From positions 21,207,946 through 21,269,945 of the forward strand of contig CM043969.1 in the NCBI GenBank assembly GCA_014529385.2: a stretch of DNA of 62,000 nt, read 5' to 3'. The position numbers and the translations under genes are program-made. This DNA comes from Adiantum capillus-veneris. Taxonomy: Eukaryota; Streptophyta; Polypodiopsida; Polypodiales; Pteridaceae. Every line of letters starts with the position of its first letter. The first letter of the stretch is position 1. This document shows, piece after piece, positions 32,556 to 43,548 of this stretch. Below the pieces are notes generated by a model. The model was given only the letters and a program-made list of their open reading frames with translations, ran no database searches and was not told the DNA's origin.

Positions 32556-35296
32556 TCAAATGACTTGAAAATTGAAACATGAGCTATTCAGGGCCTAAGG
32601 ATGCAATGTAGGTGAAAAATATGCAAACTGGGCTCAAAAACATGCTTGAGACATCATACGCGTATGATGTCTTTTGTGTCAGAATGACTTCATATTGGTT
32701 GTGCTTGTAACTGATAGTGTACACATGAGTATCATATGCTTGGATTTGAGTTTGGATCCCATTTGGTCAAGTTTTGGCCAATTCAGTCCAGTTCAGGCTC
32801 TTGGCAAAATTTTGAAAGGAAAATGGATTTTATGATCCAAATTGGGTAAAACTTGGTGGTTCACCTTCAAATGGCATGTAGATCACTTCTGTTTGGTGGT
32901 TGAAGCCCTGAGGTGCCAAAATCACATAGTGAGACATCATACGCGTATGATGTCTTTTAGTGCATTTTTGGACCAATTTTCTCTATAAGCTTGGTTTTGG
33001 CTTTAGATAGGCTTATTCAGTGGATTTATCAAGTTTGGATAGAATTTGGACTAAAAATGGCTCTGGAGACATCATACGCGTATGATGTCTTTTTCATCAA
33101 TTTTTCATGGGATTGGTTCTGTGGACTCTCCATGTGCTAGTGAAGGACTGTTTATACTCAAATCTTGGTTTGGACTTGAATATGTTGGATTTGGGACAAA
33201 AATAGGCTTTGTATGAAGGATTTTCTCTTAATTGGGCTAATGGGGTGATCCACTTGACCAAATGGTTCCAAACTTCATATGTAGCATGTATTAGATATAT
33301 ATAATGGATGTATGATGCCAAATGAGCAGTTTTGGCTCTGTAAGTGCAAATAGACATCATACGCGTATGATGTCTTTTGTGTCAAAATGATGCTTTTTGG
33401 TTCCAGATAGCTTGTAGATGTGTTAATCAACAATCCTACAAAGTTTCAATGAGTTTGGAGTTATTTTGACAAAATTAGGACCAAAAATCAATTTTATGGC
33501 CTACTTTGCGTCTTTTTGGTTTTCCTTGGGTTTTCTAACTCCAATTCTCATGATACTTGGTTCATAGGATGTGATTAACATGTGGAATGAGGCTATGCAC
33601 TCAAATGTTGAAATGGATGTGAAAATTATGCTGTGAGACATCATACGCGTATGATGTCTTTTTTTGAAATGTTGGTCGTTTTGTGCAAAGAATGCTTTGT
33701 GCTAGTGCCCTAAGCCCTGCTAACTAGTTTTCAACTTAAAAAGTCATCAGTTTAGCTAAAAAGCCCCCTTATAGGCATTTCAGTCTCCGAAGTCGTCTTT
33801 TTGCCTTGGAGTTGAATTTCTTCAACTTTTCTTCTCGAGAGTTGCATTTCCAGCTCATTGGATATGTTGTGAAGCCACCTATTTGGTTGAACTTGACTTT
33901 GGCTCCCCGTTCTCCATCTTTCTCCATTTGGTTGCCCGAAAGCGTCTTTTTCACCATCGGTAAGTGAATCAGCTTTCTTTTGGGTTTTGCTTGCAAACAT
34001 AAGTCATCCATGTATATTTGAAGCTGCTTGTGAAGTTTCATGTAATTTGGTCGTCAATTTTAGCCGTTATGCCAAAATGACGCTTTGTGTGTTCGCCGCC
34101 GAATCGGTTGTTCCGACCTACTTTTGGTGATCCAAACTCGGAGATACTCCATGGTTACATTGCCCTCGATGTTGTTAAGCTTCCTGAGAAGTTTTGTGTC
34201 GTTCCGACAATTTTTTTCTGTTTGCCTCTTGCAGGCTCTGTTGACCTAGGGTTTTTCCAGTCGTTCTTTCTCGAGCTTTGAGTGCTAGAAACTCATCTCC
34301 TATACTAGGGTAACCCACCTCTAAGTTCTTGCAAGGTTTGGTTAGGCGGTTGTGCCCCTACCTAGCGTTCCTCCCCATTCCCCGTCTGCTCTTGTTTCTT
34401 GGTTTTGGTGAGTTTTCGCGACAAAAGTTAACGATAAGCATCAAAAGCTTATGGCAACGAGTCTACCTCTCATGTCTGGTGTCCTCTGAGCTCTCGTAGC
34501 AATCGTAGAAGGCGGTAGAAGGTCGGATGCTCCTGTGTGCTCTTTGCTCTCTCCAAGAAGGTAATAGTGGAAATGAGCTTGAAAGTGATGTGAAAAATAC
34601 TTATCTTCAGACTTCTCGGATCACTTGTTACCAAATTTGACATATGCTCCTATCTCGTCGTGAAATGCACTTTAGGATTTGAAATTTCTCAATTTGGACT
34701 CCATTTGACCTGTTTCTGAGAAATCTGTCCACTTTGCCAAAATTCTGTCATTTCGGGCTTTCCGCAACTTTTTCAGAATTGTACCCCATTTTTACCATGG
34801 GTTGCCCTTGTCATTAGGATCATCACCATCTATTCTTTTCTTTTTTCCGATCTCATTTCACCTGCTTTTTTATTTTTCTTTTATTTTTATTAAGAAAATC
34901 ATAAAAAATAAAGGAAAATAGCAAATTGAAGCCAAAAAATTCCAAACATACACGATAAATATCTGGTAACCCTGTGTATATGAATATACACTTCTTTGTG
35001 ATTTTTGGACTTGGATTACCACTTTTTTCCACTTTTTAGCTCCAAAAACACTCTTATTTAGTGATATTTACACATCTAGAGACCCAAATTCATCATTTGA
35101 TCTCTTCTTGTTGCAAAACAAGGTATATAAGGGCATAAATATTATCAATATCCGCAATCAAACATAAAAGATTGCAAAATCATGTAAGACACTGCCCTTG
35201 TAATATAATTTTTGTTTTTCTTTGTTTTTTCCGCTTGTAGCTGCTTTGTAGCTTCTGTATACCTTCCCCCCTCCTAGTCTGAGTCCTCCCGGACGA
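32556..35296 (-). other. F 3' spacer, non-coding
   Basis: About 2.7 kb without a supported gene. Its right-hand part is AT-rich. Five copies of the F palindrome lie in 32649-33659. Confidence 0.75.
32649..33659. repeat. F palindrome cluster 1 (five copies)
   Basis: The palindrome is 24 bases: AGACATCATACG followed by its exact reverse complement. Perfect copies lie at 32649-32672, 32932-32955, 33067-33090, 33352-33375 and 33636-33659. Start-to-start spacings are 283, 135, 285 and 284. The sequence between copies is diverged, so the core is kept while its surroundings are not. Most copies are followed by a T run. Confidence 0.97.
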
Positions 35297-35932
35297 CTAT
35301 GAAGTGTCTGTGGGTGAAGCATTGTAGTTGTTTTGGTCATAAGTTCCCAATGCAATTGTAGAGCGACGATACAACATTCTTTCCAATAAAGCTGCTCTTT
35401 GTTTGATTGAAGGATTGGTGGTCAGGTTTTGGGTTGGTTTTGGCACTTCGGTAGTAGAATCAGTAGATGGATTCTTCGTTACCTTGTTGTCTTTTTTCAC
35501 AATCCAAATCTGCTTCCGCTTTGCTTGTGCTTGCCACAAACTCTTTGCGACCCAAACCTGCTTTGTTCTGTGTGTTGATTTCCTCGCCTTGAAATACCTA
35601 GGAGTTTTTGTTGATTGTATTGAAGGGAGTTCCTGTTTACGAATCTTTGGGATCCAAATTTGCTTGCTATAGCTTTGTGCCGTCATGAACTTCTTTGGAA
35701 TCCAGATCTGTTTCACTGTCCTTGATTGTCTGGAATCACTCTGTTGTCTGGTATTGAAGACTCTGTTTTCCACCTTTGTTTTCTCTGGCACCACCTTTTT
35801 TGGTCTCCATACCAACGTTGACTCCGTTTTATCCCAAGGTTGAGCTGTTATATTATTGCTTGTCTTCCTTATCCAATGTTGAGAATTCCTCGTCGAAGAG
35901 TAATCCAGTTGTATAGAAACTTTTGGTTGCCA
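35297..35932 (-). pseudogene. F W-x-P-K repeat tail
   Basis: It is in frame with the second protease upstream, from which it is separated by a TAA at 35933-35935. It contains seven W-centred motifs in basic sequence: NWQPK-like WQPK, HWIRK, LVWRPK, KQIWIPK twice, KQVWVAK and KQIWIVK. The matching region of family B has four. The spacing and the tryptophan/lysine content suggest a repeated short binding motif. I know no function for it. Confidence 0.7.
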
Positions 35933-36945
35933 TTACTTCTTCTTTTTCTCTGGTTGTTGTTTATCTTTGTCTTTGGATTCGTCCTTTGGAGTTGGCTCTT
36001 CTCCTTTGGTGAACTTAACTGATTGACTTTCACCTTCGTATTTGATAAGCACTGAATTAGAACTCCAGTCAATCATTGCATTATATTGCTTCTGCCATGG
36101 TTGTCCTAGCAATAATGGATGTTGTGTAGCTTGGTCTTCAACCACGTAAAACATATGAGGATACACATATTGGTTAATCTGTATATGTAAAACTGTGCAT
36201 CCGACAGTTTTGATTGAATTCTCAGAGTAACTCTTTAACTCTTGCTTGGCAGTTTGTAGTTTAGTGTCATTTGTCAATTGTCTATACAAACTGAGTGAAA
36301 GTAGGTTAGCTTGAGCTCCTGAATCCAATAGTGCTCTGGCTTTGATTTGGTTGGTTCCTACTTTGCATTCAACGATGGGTTCTTCTTTGTCATTATCCAT
36401 TTCTGTTATACTGACTGCGTTTATTCGTATTGCTCCTTCATTGCGCTGTTTCTGACGCAGTAGTCTTCTTTTCTCCATTCTTTCCTTCGCCTCAGCTTGC
36501 GCTTCCTCCTCAATCTTTTTCTTTTTCTGGACACGCACCTTTTCTTGATGTATTTTGAGAAGCATGTCTTGTGTTAGCGGCAACATATACTTTTTCACTC
36601 TGCATCCACTAATCCAATTTGGCATTTCTTCTCCGTCTAATGTAGCAAGCTTGACGGCTCCACTTGGTGATAGATCTTTAATCACCAGAGGTCCCATCCC
36701 TCGCTTTTTAAGCTTCTTAGCATGCTGTTTCAGAGTGTAAACTAGGACATAGTCCCCAACTTTAAACTCTTTAGTCCGCACATGCTTATCAAAAAATTCC
36801 TTTTGTTGCCTTTTTTGAGCGTAGATGGAAGCTACTGCTTTTAGGCGAAGCTCATCTAGCTTTTCCAGGTCATCTATTCTATCAGAGAGCTCGTGCCCTG
36901 TCCACTCTAGATCCTTAGCCACCCTTAAGGTTGAAATCAAGAATT
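35933..36945 (-). CDS. F integrase C-terminus fused to a second retropepsin
   Basis: It opens in integrase C-terminal sequence (STLRVAKDLEWTGHELSD, then FKVGDYVLVYTLKQH and the GPLVIKDLSPSGAVKL fold). The zinc-binding and catalytic D-D-E core is absent. After a charged helical linker rich in E/K/R comes a full aspartic protease domain, with ALLDSGAQANLLS as active site and HPLLLGQPWQKQYNAMIDW as the C-terminal segment. The element already has one protease before RT, so this is a second one. The frame ends in a lysine run and TAA. It is out of phase with the RT-RNase H frame, which overlaps its beginning. Confidence 0.85.
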
Positions 36946-38105
36946 CTATTGGTAAGATAGCATTCTATTGGTAAGATTTCTACTACCGTGAAGTCGAATT
37001 CCAGTAAGATAATGAACCATCTCACTATTCTCCCGGTATTGCATGGTTTATTCACTAGGTAGAGCAAGGCTTGGTGATCCGTAAAAAACACAAACTTGTT
37101 GGCTAGAAGATAATGCCGAAATTTCTTCACAGCATAGATCATTCCTAATCCCTCTCGCTCTGTTGTGGTATAATTCTTCTCTGCATTGTTGAGCTGTCGA
37201 CTGGCGTAACAGATAGGAAAATCCATGTTTCCTTCTTCTGGCTGAGCCAGAATGCATCCTATTGCATATGTTGAAGCATCTATGTGCACATGGAATATCT
37301 TCTCCCAATCTGGTGATTTCAAGACTGGAGCAGTAATGAGTGCCTCTTTCAATTTCTTGAACGATTCCTCACACTCCTCTGTCCATTCAAAGTTCACTAT
37401 TAGCCTGTAAAGTGGTAGGCCTATTATAGCGTACATGTAAATGAATCGTCTATAATATCCGCAATGTCCCATAAAGCTCTGTACTTGTTTCGCATTGGTT
37501 GGTCTAGGCATATCCACTATAACTTTTATCTTCCCTAAATCCGTGGATATTCCGTTTTGTGAGACAATATGCCCCAGAATTCTGCCCTGTCGGACCATAA
37601 ACACACATTTCTCAGGATTGAGACAAATGCGATATGTCCTACATTTCTCAAATACTTTTCTTAGGTGTTCTAGATGCTCATCTCTCAATAGAGAATGTAC
37701 ACATAAGTCATCCATGTAGATTTCTAGAAACAGCCTTAAGTATGCTTTGAAAGCATGTGTCATCAGCCTCTGGAAGGTTGCGGGAGCATTGGTTAGACCA
37801 AAAGGCATAACTCGATTAGCATAAATCCCCCACTCCGTTGCAAAAGCTGTTTTATGTTGATCTTCTGGTGCTATGGCTAGCTGGTTATATCCTGAAAAAC
37901 CATCAAGAAAGGAGTATGTTGTTTTCCCTGATACACGCTCTAGAACATGATCAGTTATCGGCAGGGGATAATTGTCCCTAATTGTTGCAGCATTCACTTT
38001 CTTTAAGTTGACACACACTCGGAGTTTTCCGTTCTTCTTAGGTACTACCACAATCGGAGATACCCAATCGGTGTGTTCAATCTCGTATATGAATTCAGCT
38101 TCCAT
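36915..38105 (-). CDS. F reverse transcriptase and RNase H
   Basis: A Ty3/Gypsy-type RT with VVVPKKNGKLRVCVNLK, FLDGFSGYNQLAIAPED, MPFGLTNAPATFQRLM and the catalytic YMDDLC. RNase H follows with HVHIDASTYAIGC, TTEREGLGMIYA and FFTDHQALLYL, so its D, E and D residues are present. Just after EFDFTVVE, where the linker to integrase should follow, the sequence jumps to ILPIEC, a late integrase segment. A 16-base repeat (ATCTTACCAATAGAAT) marks the junction, and the frame ends shortly after. An in-frame TAG at 38166 separates this from the protease. Confidence 0.92.
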   Translation of the reverse strand: MEAEFIYEIEHTDWVSPIVVVPKKNGKLRVCVNLKKVNAATIRDNYPLPITDHVLERVSGKTTYSFLDGFSGYNQLAIAPEDQHKTAFATEWGIYANRVMPFGLTNAPATFQRLMTHAFKAYLRLFLEIYMDDLCVHSLLRDEHLEHLRKVFEKCRTYRICLNPEKCVFMVRQGRILGHIVSQNGISTDLGKIKVIVDMPRPTNAKQVQSFMGHCGYYRRFIYMYAIIGLPLYRLIVNFEWTEECEESFKKLKEALITAPVLKSPDWEKIFHVHIDASTYAIGCILAQPEEGNMDFPICYASRQLNNAEKNYTTTEREGLGMIYAVKKFRHYLLANKFVFFTDHQALLYLVNKPCNTGRIVRWFIILLEFDFTVVEILPIECYLTNRILDFNLKGG

Positions 38106-38165
38106 TAGCTTATCTATCTCTTCCTTGATTCGCTTAGCAAAAGTATCATTATATGTGTATGGTCT

Positions 38166-39776
38166 CTATCTGCTAGGCTTTGCGTCTTGTTTCAGTGGGA
38201 TTGAGTGTTGGCATATCGATGGGTCAACTCCCTTTAAGTCCTTATAAGACCATGCAAACACATCCCTATACTCTCTGAGAAGACTCAAAAGTCTCTCTTC
38301 CTCGCCTGGAGACAAATCTGTGGCTATGTAGACCGGTCTAGGTGGCTCACCTGGAGCTGCTAAATCAACTTTTTTTGCATCCTCCGGTCCGTCATAAGAT
38401 TCGTTCTCCTTCCTCTCTCGAATAGGTGGGGTTAATATCACCTTCCTATTCTCTATTGTGAATTTCCTATAGTGAGAGGGAACATCCATGTTTTCCTTGA
38501 TTTTGACGTTTTCGTCCTCTCCACTCTCAATTTCTGTCGTCCAAACTTCCTTCAGAGTTTTCTTGAGCTCTCTGTACTTGTTTCTACGTTCTAACTTGGA
38601 CTCCGTGTATTCTCTGTTGCGCTTGTGCTTTTCTGATTTTTCTGTTTCAGTTTTCGTTCCATTCTTTTGAACTTGATTTCTTGAGCCTCTTTTGTCTTTT
38701 CGTAAGCTCTTTTGATCACTGCCTCTCATTCTTCCAGAAATCTTATCCTTAACACAATCTTCAGCCTTTACTAGCATTAGGAATTGATTTTTTCCTCTTA
38801 TTCTAGGCATCGGATTGGTTCTCACCCCTTTTGTTTTTTTCTTTGCTCTATAGTATTTCTGGCGTTGTTTAGTTTGGTTCGGAAAATCATAAAATCGGAC
38901 ATCCATTATAGTTTCTTCATTTCCGCTTGAATTGTCCGTTGACTTGTTGTCTGCTTCATTTCCCCACTCTGGATGATTGGGAATGTCGTGAAACACCTCT
39001 TCTTCATCCTTCTTTTCCAGTGTATCGTTCTTTTCAGTTTCTTTTTCGAGTATAGTTCGCAACATGAAATACGGAACCACGTCGTACCCGTCCTTATCGC
39101 AAAATTGCGTTGTGGGACCATCTGGAATTGCACAAACATCTAGGGTTGCTAGAATGTGTGTCCATTCTAATGGTTCAAACGTGTCCTCTGGAAAGGGTTC
39201 TCCTACATAAGTTTCGTCTTCGATAGCCCTTTCTAAAACACATTCTTCTCGTTTCAGACTTCCACATTTCGAAGCTCCACACATCCATAACTCCTTGGGT
39301 TTACCTAACCAAGCTGGAAATTCGGATCCCGCCAAAGTAGCTGAATCAAACTCCTCTACCGATGTTCGGTTCACATCTTTGTAGCTATGGTCTTTCAGGT
39401 TCACACGTATAGTGGTTTTCATATTTCTCAAGTATATGTGATCGTAGCCCCAATCTTGGACCATTTTCAACTGTCTCATGAATGGTCTTCCCAATATGAT
39501 ATCATAGTTATTCTCCTTGGCAAAATCGACAATAGCAAAAGTATGTTCGTATTCAATGCCGCAAGAAGTCAGTACGACTTTCTCTAATAACCCCATAGGT
39601 TTCTCCATGTGCCCATCTGCTAATTGGAGTTTCAACCTAGTCTTCCTTATTGCTGGTTTCCCCCATTTTTTCCAGATTTCTTTTGTAGCAATGGCTACCC
39701 CTGCTCCGCTGTCTAGTATTGCCATCGTCTTCACTCCTTGGAAATTCAACTGGTAAGGTTGTATTCCCCTCTTCAC
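38166..39776 (-). pseudogene. F first protease and PR-RT spacer
   Basis: Retropepsin with MAILDSGAGVAIATKEIW and DIILGRPFMRQLKMVQDW. It is followed by a spacer containing EPLEWTHILATLDVC and DKDGYDVVPYFMLRTILE, which resembles the family-B spacer. A long basic/acidic low-complexity region and the start of RT (DLKGVDPSICQHSIPLK) come next. The TAG at 38166-38168 interrupts the frame shared with RT. The ancestral codon may have been CAG. The link to gag upstream needs two compensating shifts between about 39740 and 39960. Confidence 0.85.
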
Positions 39777-39905
39777 CTTCGCAATACTCTCCGACCTTGT
39801 TTAAGGGTACAGGCTTAGCGTTCTTTTGTGGCTTGCTCAGCTCCTCTATGCTCTCTTGCAATCTCGATGTTGGATCTTTTATCCCGAATTTCTCCAAGCA
39901 TTTTC

Positions 39906-42900
39906 CTACAGTGTCCACATATGTGGTCTTAGCCTCAAAAGCTCAGCTAGAGTGATAGTGCATGTCACTGGTGTTGACAAAATCTCTATCAATCCTTGCG
40001 AGTCCATGACTTTTTCTGATGAGATTTTTCGTGAGGGAAGTGCTCTAATCTCGGATTTTGCTTCATACTCTCCTAAGTATGAAGGTAAGGTTTTCAGTGA
40101 ATGAGGTTTGCTCTCCATTGTTCTAACAGAGCCCCCATCTCCCCAGTAAGATTGCAGATCCAAGTCCACTTGAGATCCTGCCTCAAATTCTACTATGGGA
40201 GGATTCCTGATGTCCTTTTTCCCATTTGTCTGATTAGCTTGGCAACTTAGCTCGTTTGCGAAGTTTGCCTCTCTCACTTGTTTCCAAAATTCATTGTAAT
40301 CCTCATCTTTTCCGTAAATCCTCTGTATGACTGGATGAAAACTCTCTATCTCCTGATCGGTTGTGTTCAATACTATGCGGTCATCCTTTTGTGTATTTTC
40401 AGGCTTTTGTGCACTGGGAGTCTTTTCAGCTACCCGTGAAACGATAGTCTCTTGCTGAATTGGGTTTTCCTTTCCACAATTCATTGTTTCTTTTGGTGGT
40501 TCTAATAAGGCTTGTGCAGTCTCGATCATTCTCTGGCACATTTCAAGTCTCTGCTTTTCCAATTCCGCGTTTGGGTATGTCATCCACCTCTGTTCTTGTG
40601 TTTGGTTGTTCTTTAACCTAGCTTCGTAAGCTCTCATCAGTGCGTCCAATGGTTCGTGTACTTTGTCGACTAGGACTGATCCCCCTGAGCTTAAGCTCAA
40701 GCTCGTTGTTTCTTTGATACTCTTTTGTTTCGCTCTTTCCGGGCTCATCTCTCGTTTCCGGTTTTGACTCTCAAGTTTTTCTAATCTAGCTTTAGTTTGC
40801 TTTAGTTCCTCAGCTAGAATAGAGTCTTCACGTTCTTTTCTCAACTTCATGCGTGCTTTTCTAGCTTTCCATGTGTTTTTCTGACTCCGCGGTCCTTGAC
40901 TAACCACTTCAGTCGCTAACTTTTCATTCTCAGGTTCTCTAGTGGTTTTCTTAGCTTGAGCTCTAGTAACAACTTGCGTTGGTATCAGAGTTTCATTTTC
41001 AGACCCATTGCTGGTAGGAATAGTTTCTAGCATAGTCAATGTCGTCTTTTGCACTTTGTTTGGATTCTTTGAACAATTCTCAATGAAGTGAGTAACCCCA
41101 CACTCAGTGCAATAAGCGTTAATTCTAATGATTTCCGTATGTGGGCAAACATTCATCAGATGGTCACCCCCACACTTGTAACAGGGTCCTAGTGCTGGTC
41201 TTGGTCCCATTTGATTCGTCCTTTGTGGATAGGATGGTCTTTGTCCTGTTAACCCTCCATGAGCTATGAACATCAATGTTCTTGCGTCCATATTGTATCT
41301 CTCTTCATCAGAAGCACTTGTAACTGTTGGTGTTCCAACATTCCCCATCATGCCCCATGGTTCTGGTTGTTTTGGTTCTTCTGGTGGGTAATACACTGTC
41401 GGAGACATGTGTGCACCCGATTCTTCGTAATAGGCTTGAACAGGCACTAAGGCTTGTTCTTCCTGATTCTCTAAGGTTGGTGCATATCTAATGCCCACTG
41501 GTCTTGCTCCTGGTAAAGGTGGTTGTTGTCCCAATACCGGTTGCGGTCTTTCTATCCCCATAGGTCCTGGTACACTTCCCGTTGGGTATCGAGGTATTGG
41601 ATGTATCTGAGGTGGTGCTAATTGAGCAGGAGGTGCATACTGGCGCTCCCTTACATACCCTTTGTTGTAATAACACTCCTCTGTTGGATGATTTGTCCAT
41701 TTTTGTTCAATAGCACACCATTTCAGTGGTTTTGGCAATGGTTTTTGGTATGGTGCCATCCTTTTTAGAGCATCTTCTATCATTTGCTCTACATTTGGCA
41801 TGGTTGTTGTTTGAACATTCTTTTTAGTGGTAGTCTCGCTCGCTACGGAGGAGGAGCTACTGGATGCAAAATCTGTATCCGCTGACACCTCTCCATAAAC
41901 CGTACAGTTATCCACTAAGTACAATGCCTCTCTCGTTACTTGCTCGAAACTTGTACAAGCTTTCAAGTGCAAGTCCTTCTTGAGAGTGTCGTTCCTCAGT
42001 CCCTCAATAAAGAGAACAGATAGTCTGTCATCTTGTGGTCGTTCACGTACTGGACATCTCTCAATGTATTGTTTGAAGCGAAGTGAAGCTTCCTTCACTT
42101 TTTCGTGTTCTCTCTGTTTAAAAGCATATATTTGTGAGACCGTATTGTGCTTAATCCCTCGTTTTGAAAATTCCTCAGCAAACTCTCTTAGCAAATGGTC
42201 AATGTCATGGAATCCCCCTATGTTCATTGGTTGAAACCATGTCAATGCAGTACCTTCTAGAGTAAGACCAAATCCCTCGTATTGTGTATGGAAATCTGTT
42301 ATCTGCTCAGCTCTTAAGACTTGCTTAAAGAGTGACACATGTGCATACGGATCTCCTGAACCACCATACTTCTTTGGCATACACTTGGCTACTTGAGATG
42401 GTCTCATACGTCTATGATCTGCTACCAATCTCATTGCTCCTGTGTCTCGGCTAAAGCTTTCTCTAGCATCATGGACTTCATGGGTTACCCTTGTCGGTTC
42501 CTCTGCCCTGAATCTACTATTGGGAGGTAAATGTGATGGTTCCGCTTCAAACCTTGGACCTGGAGTGGTATAGGTGGGGATTGGAACTGCACTACCTCGA
42601 TTCGTCTCCATTGACTCTCTGGAATGTAATGATCCCATTGGTCCGAGCTTCGAGTCCCAAGGTTGGTTGAAAGAGTCAGCAACCTGAGTTCTTTGTCCTC
42701 CTGTTGTCATTGAGTTTTGCACTCCAGTTGTTGGTGCTGGTCTATGTGAGCTAGAAGTAACATAATACTGATGTAGTGGTCCCCCAAAGTATGTATATCC
42801 TTCTAATTCTTTCTTGCCCATTGTTGAGTATTGCCTGCCATACTTGTCGTAAGCGGCAATTTTCACTTCCGATCCCTCTGTGTAGGTAAAGACATAAAGT

Positions 42901-43265
42901 CTTTTTCGGTCTGTCAACTCTCCAGTGTAGGGTTCTTCACATCTATAATAGAGATCCTGCTCCCCATTATTATATTTGTATAGCCCCACATAGATGTTAT
43001 CAGTGTTGATCCTTATAGTTTCATTCTCTCTTCTTAACCTCGCATCAGGGAAGTTCATTATTGGTGCCTTCTCCTCAAGTTCTTCATCTACTTTGGCTTT
43101 GGTGCCCATCAATCCCCACTTGTCCACAATGTTAGGGTTTAGGACTACCAAGTACATGGTACCCTCGTCATCTAGATATCTATCTCCGCTATAGCTCACA
43201 GGCACTAAGTCCTTGAACTCACTAGCGGTCCATTCCATCTTTGTAGATCTTGGCACCTTGCTCAT
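39906..43265 (-). CDS. F gag, about 1,119 codons
   Basis: A large Gag. The capsid-like domain is at about residues 292-454 (KCMPKKYGGSGDPYAHVSLF to ALYLVDNC, with LEGTALTWFQPM inside). A proline-rich linker is followed by two zinc knuckles at about residues 695 and 719, CYKCGGDHLMNVC and CTECGVTHFIENC. Both have C2C3H4C spacing, one residue shorter than the standard knuckle. A highly charged coiled-coil segment follows, then the MTYPNAELEKQRLEMCQRM stretch shared with family B. The frame is preceded by an overlapping one from 43548 (MMNLRSGRNLQNNQPKQGE), which may hold the true N-terminus after a shift. Confidence 0.88.
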   Translation of the reverse strand: MSKVPRSTKMEWTASEFKDLVPVSYSGDRYLDDEGTMYLVVLNPNIVDKWGLMGTKAKVDEELEEKAPIMNFPDARLRRENETIRINTDNIYVGLYKYNNGEQDLYYRCEEPYTGELTDRKRLYVFTYTEGSEVKIAAYDKYGRQYSTMGKKELEGYTYFGGPLHQYYVTSSSHRPAPTTGVQNSMTTGGQRTQVADSFNQPWDSKLGPMGSLHSRESMETNRGSAVPIPTYTTPGPRFEAEPSHLPPNSRFRAEEPTRVTHEVHDARESFSRDTGAMRLVADHRRMRPSQVAKCMPKKYGGSGDPYAHVSLFKQVLRAEQITDFHTQYEGFGLTLEGTALTWFQPMNIGGFHDIDHLLREFAEEFSKRGIKHNTVSQIYAFKQREHEKVKEASLRFKQYIERCPVRERPQDDRLSVLFIEGLRNDTLKKDLHLKACTSFEQVTREALYLVDNCTVYGEVSADTDFASSSSSSVASETTTKKNVQTTTMPNVEQMIEDALKRMAPYQKPLPKPLKWCAIEQKWTNHPTEECYYNKGYVRERQYAPPAQLAPPQIHPIPRYPTGSVPGPMGIERPQPVLGQQPPLPGARPVGIRYAPTLENQEEQALVPVQAYYEESGAHMSPTVYYPPEEPKQPEPWGMMGNVGTPTVTSASDEERYNMDARTLMFIAHGGLTGQRPSYPQRTNQMGPRPALGPCYKCGGDHLMNVCPHTEIIRINAYCTECGVTHFIENCSKNPNKVQKTTLTMLETIPTSNGSENETLIPTQVVTRAQAKKTTREPENEKLATEVVSQGPRSQKNTWKARKARMKLRKEREDSILAEELKQTKARLEKLESQNRKREMSPERAKQKSIKETTSLSLSSGGSVLVDKVHEPLDALMRAYEARLKNNQTQEQRWMTYPNAELEKQRLEMCQRMIETAQALLEPPKETMNCGKENPIQQETIVSRVAEKTPSAQKPENTQKDDRIVLNTTDQEIESFHPVIQRIYGKDEDYNEFWKQVREANFANELSCQANQTNGKKDIRNPPIVEFEAGSQVDLDLQSYWGDGGSVRTMESKPHSLKTLPSYLGEYEAKSEIRALPSRKISSEKVMDSQGLIEILSTPVTCTITLAELLRLRPHMWTL

Positions 43266-43548
43266 TGTCGTACTGATATTTTATGAACAATAGCTTCATT
43301 GTGGCGGAAGGGCTTGATGATCCTGCTGCCATATTTTTTTTTTTGTTCAGGTTCAGGTGTTCCACGTGTTCGGTGAAAATCTCGTAAGATCTCTCCAAAG
43401 AAGTATCAGAGACACTTCCTTCAAAGATCGGCTCTAATGGTTGCACCCAACTTTGGTTTACACTTCCCTCGGTTGATATGACACTTGCTGGTTCCCCTTG
43501 TTTTGGTTGGTTATTCTGGAGGTTCCTGCCCGATCTCAAATTCATCAA
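43222..43548 (-). pseudogene. F gag N-terminal segment, out of frame
   Basis: It reads MMNLRSGRNLQNNQPKQGEP and continues for 108 codons, overlapping the main gag frame by 44 bases. MxLRSG-type starts are common in plant Gypsy gag. An indel, perhaps in the A/T run near 43333, could have separated it from the main frame. Confidence 0.5.

Noticed and set aside
32649-33659. CRISPR-like array of spaced repeats
   Set aside because: Repeats are palindromic and irregularly spaced (135-285), inside a plant retrotransposon, with no cas genes.
33769-34041. 90-codon minus-strand frame in the F spacer
   Set aside because: No domain, overlapping alternative frames, AT-rich surroundings; not supported as a gene.
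38166-38168. Programmed readthrough stop between F protease and RT
   Set aside because: Possible, but other stops in F look like ordinary decay and no readthrough context is evident.
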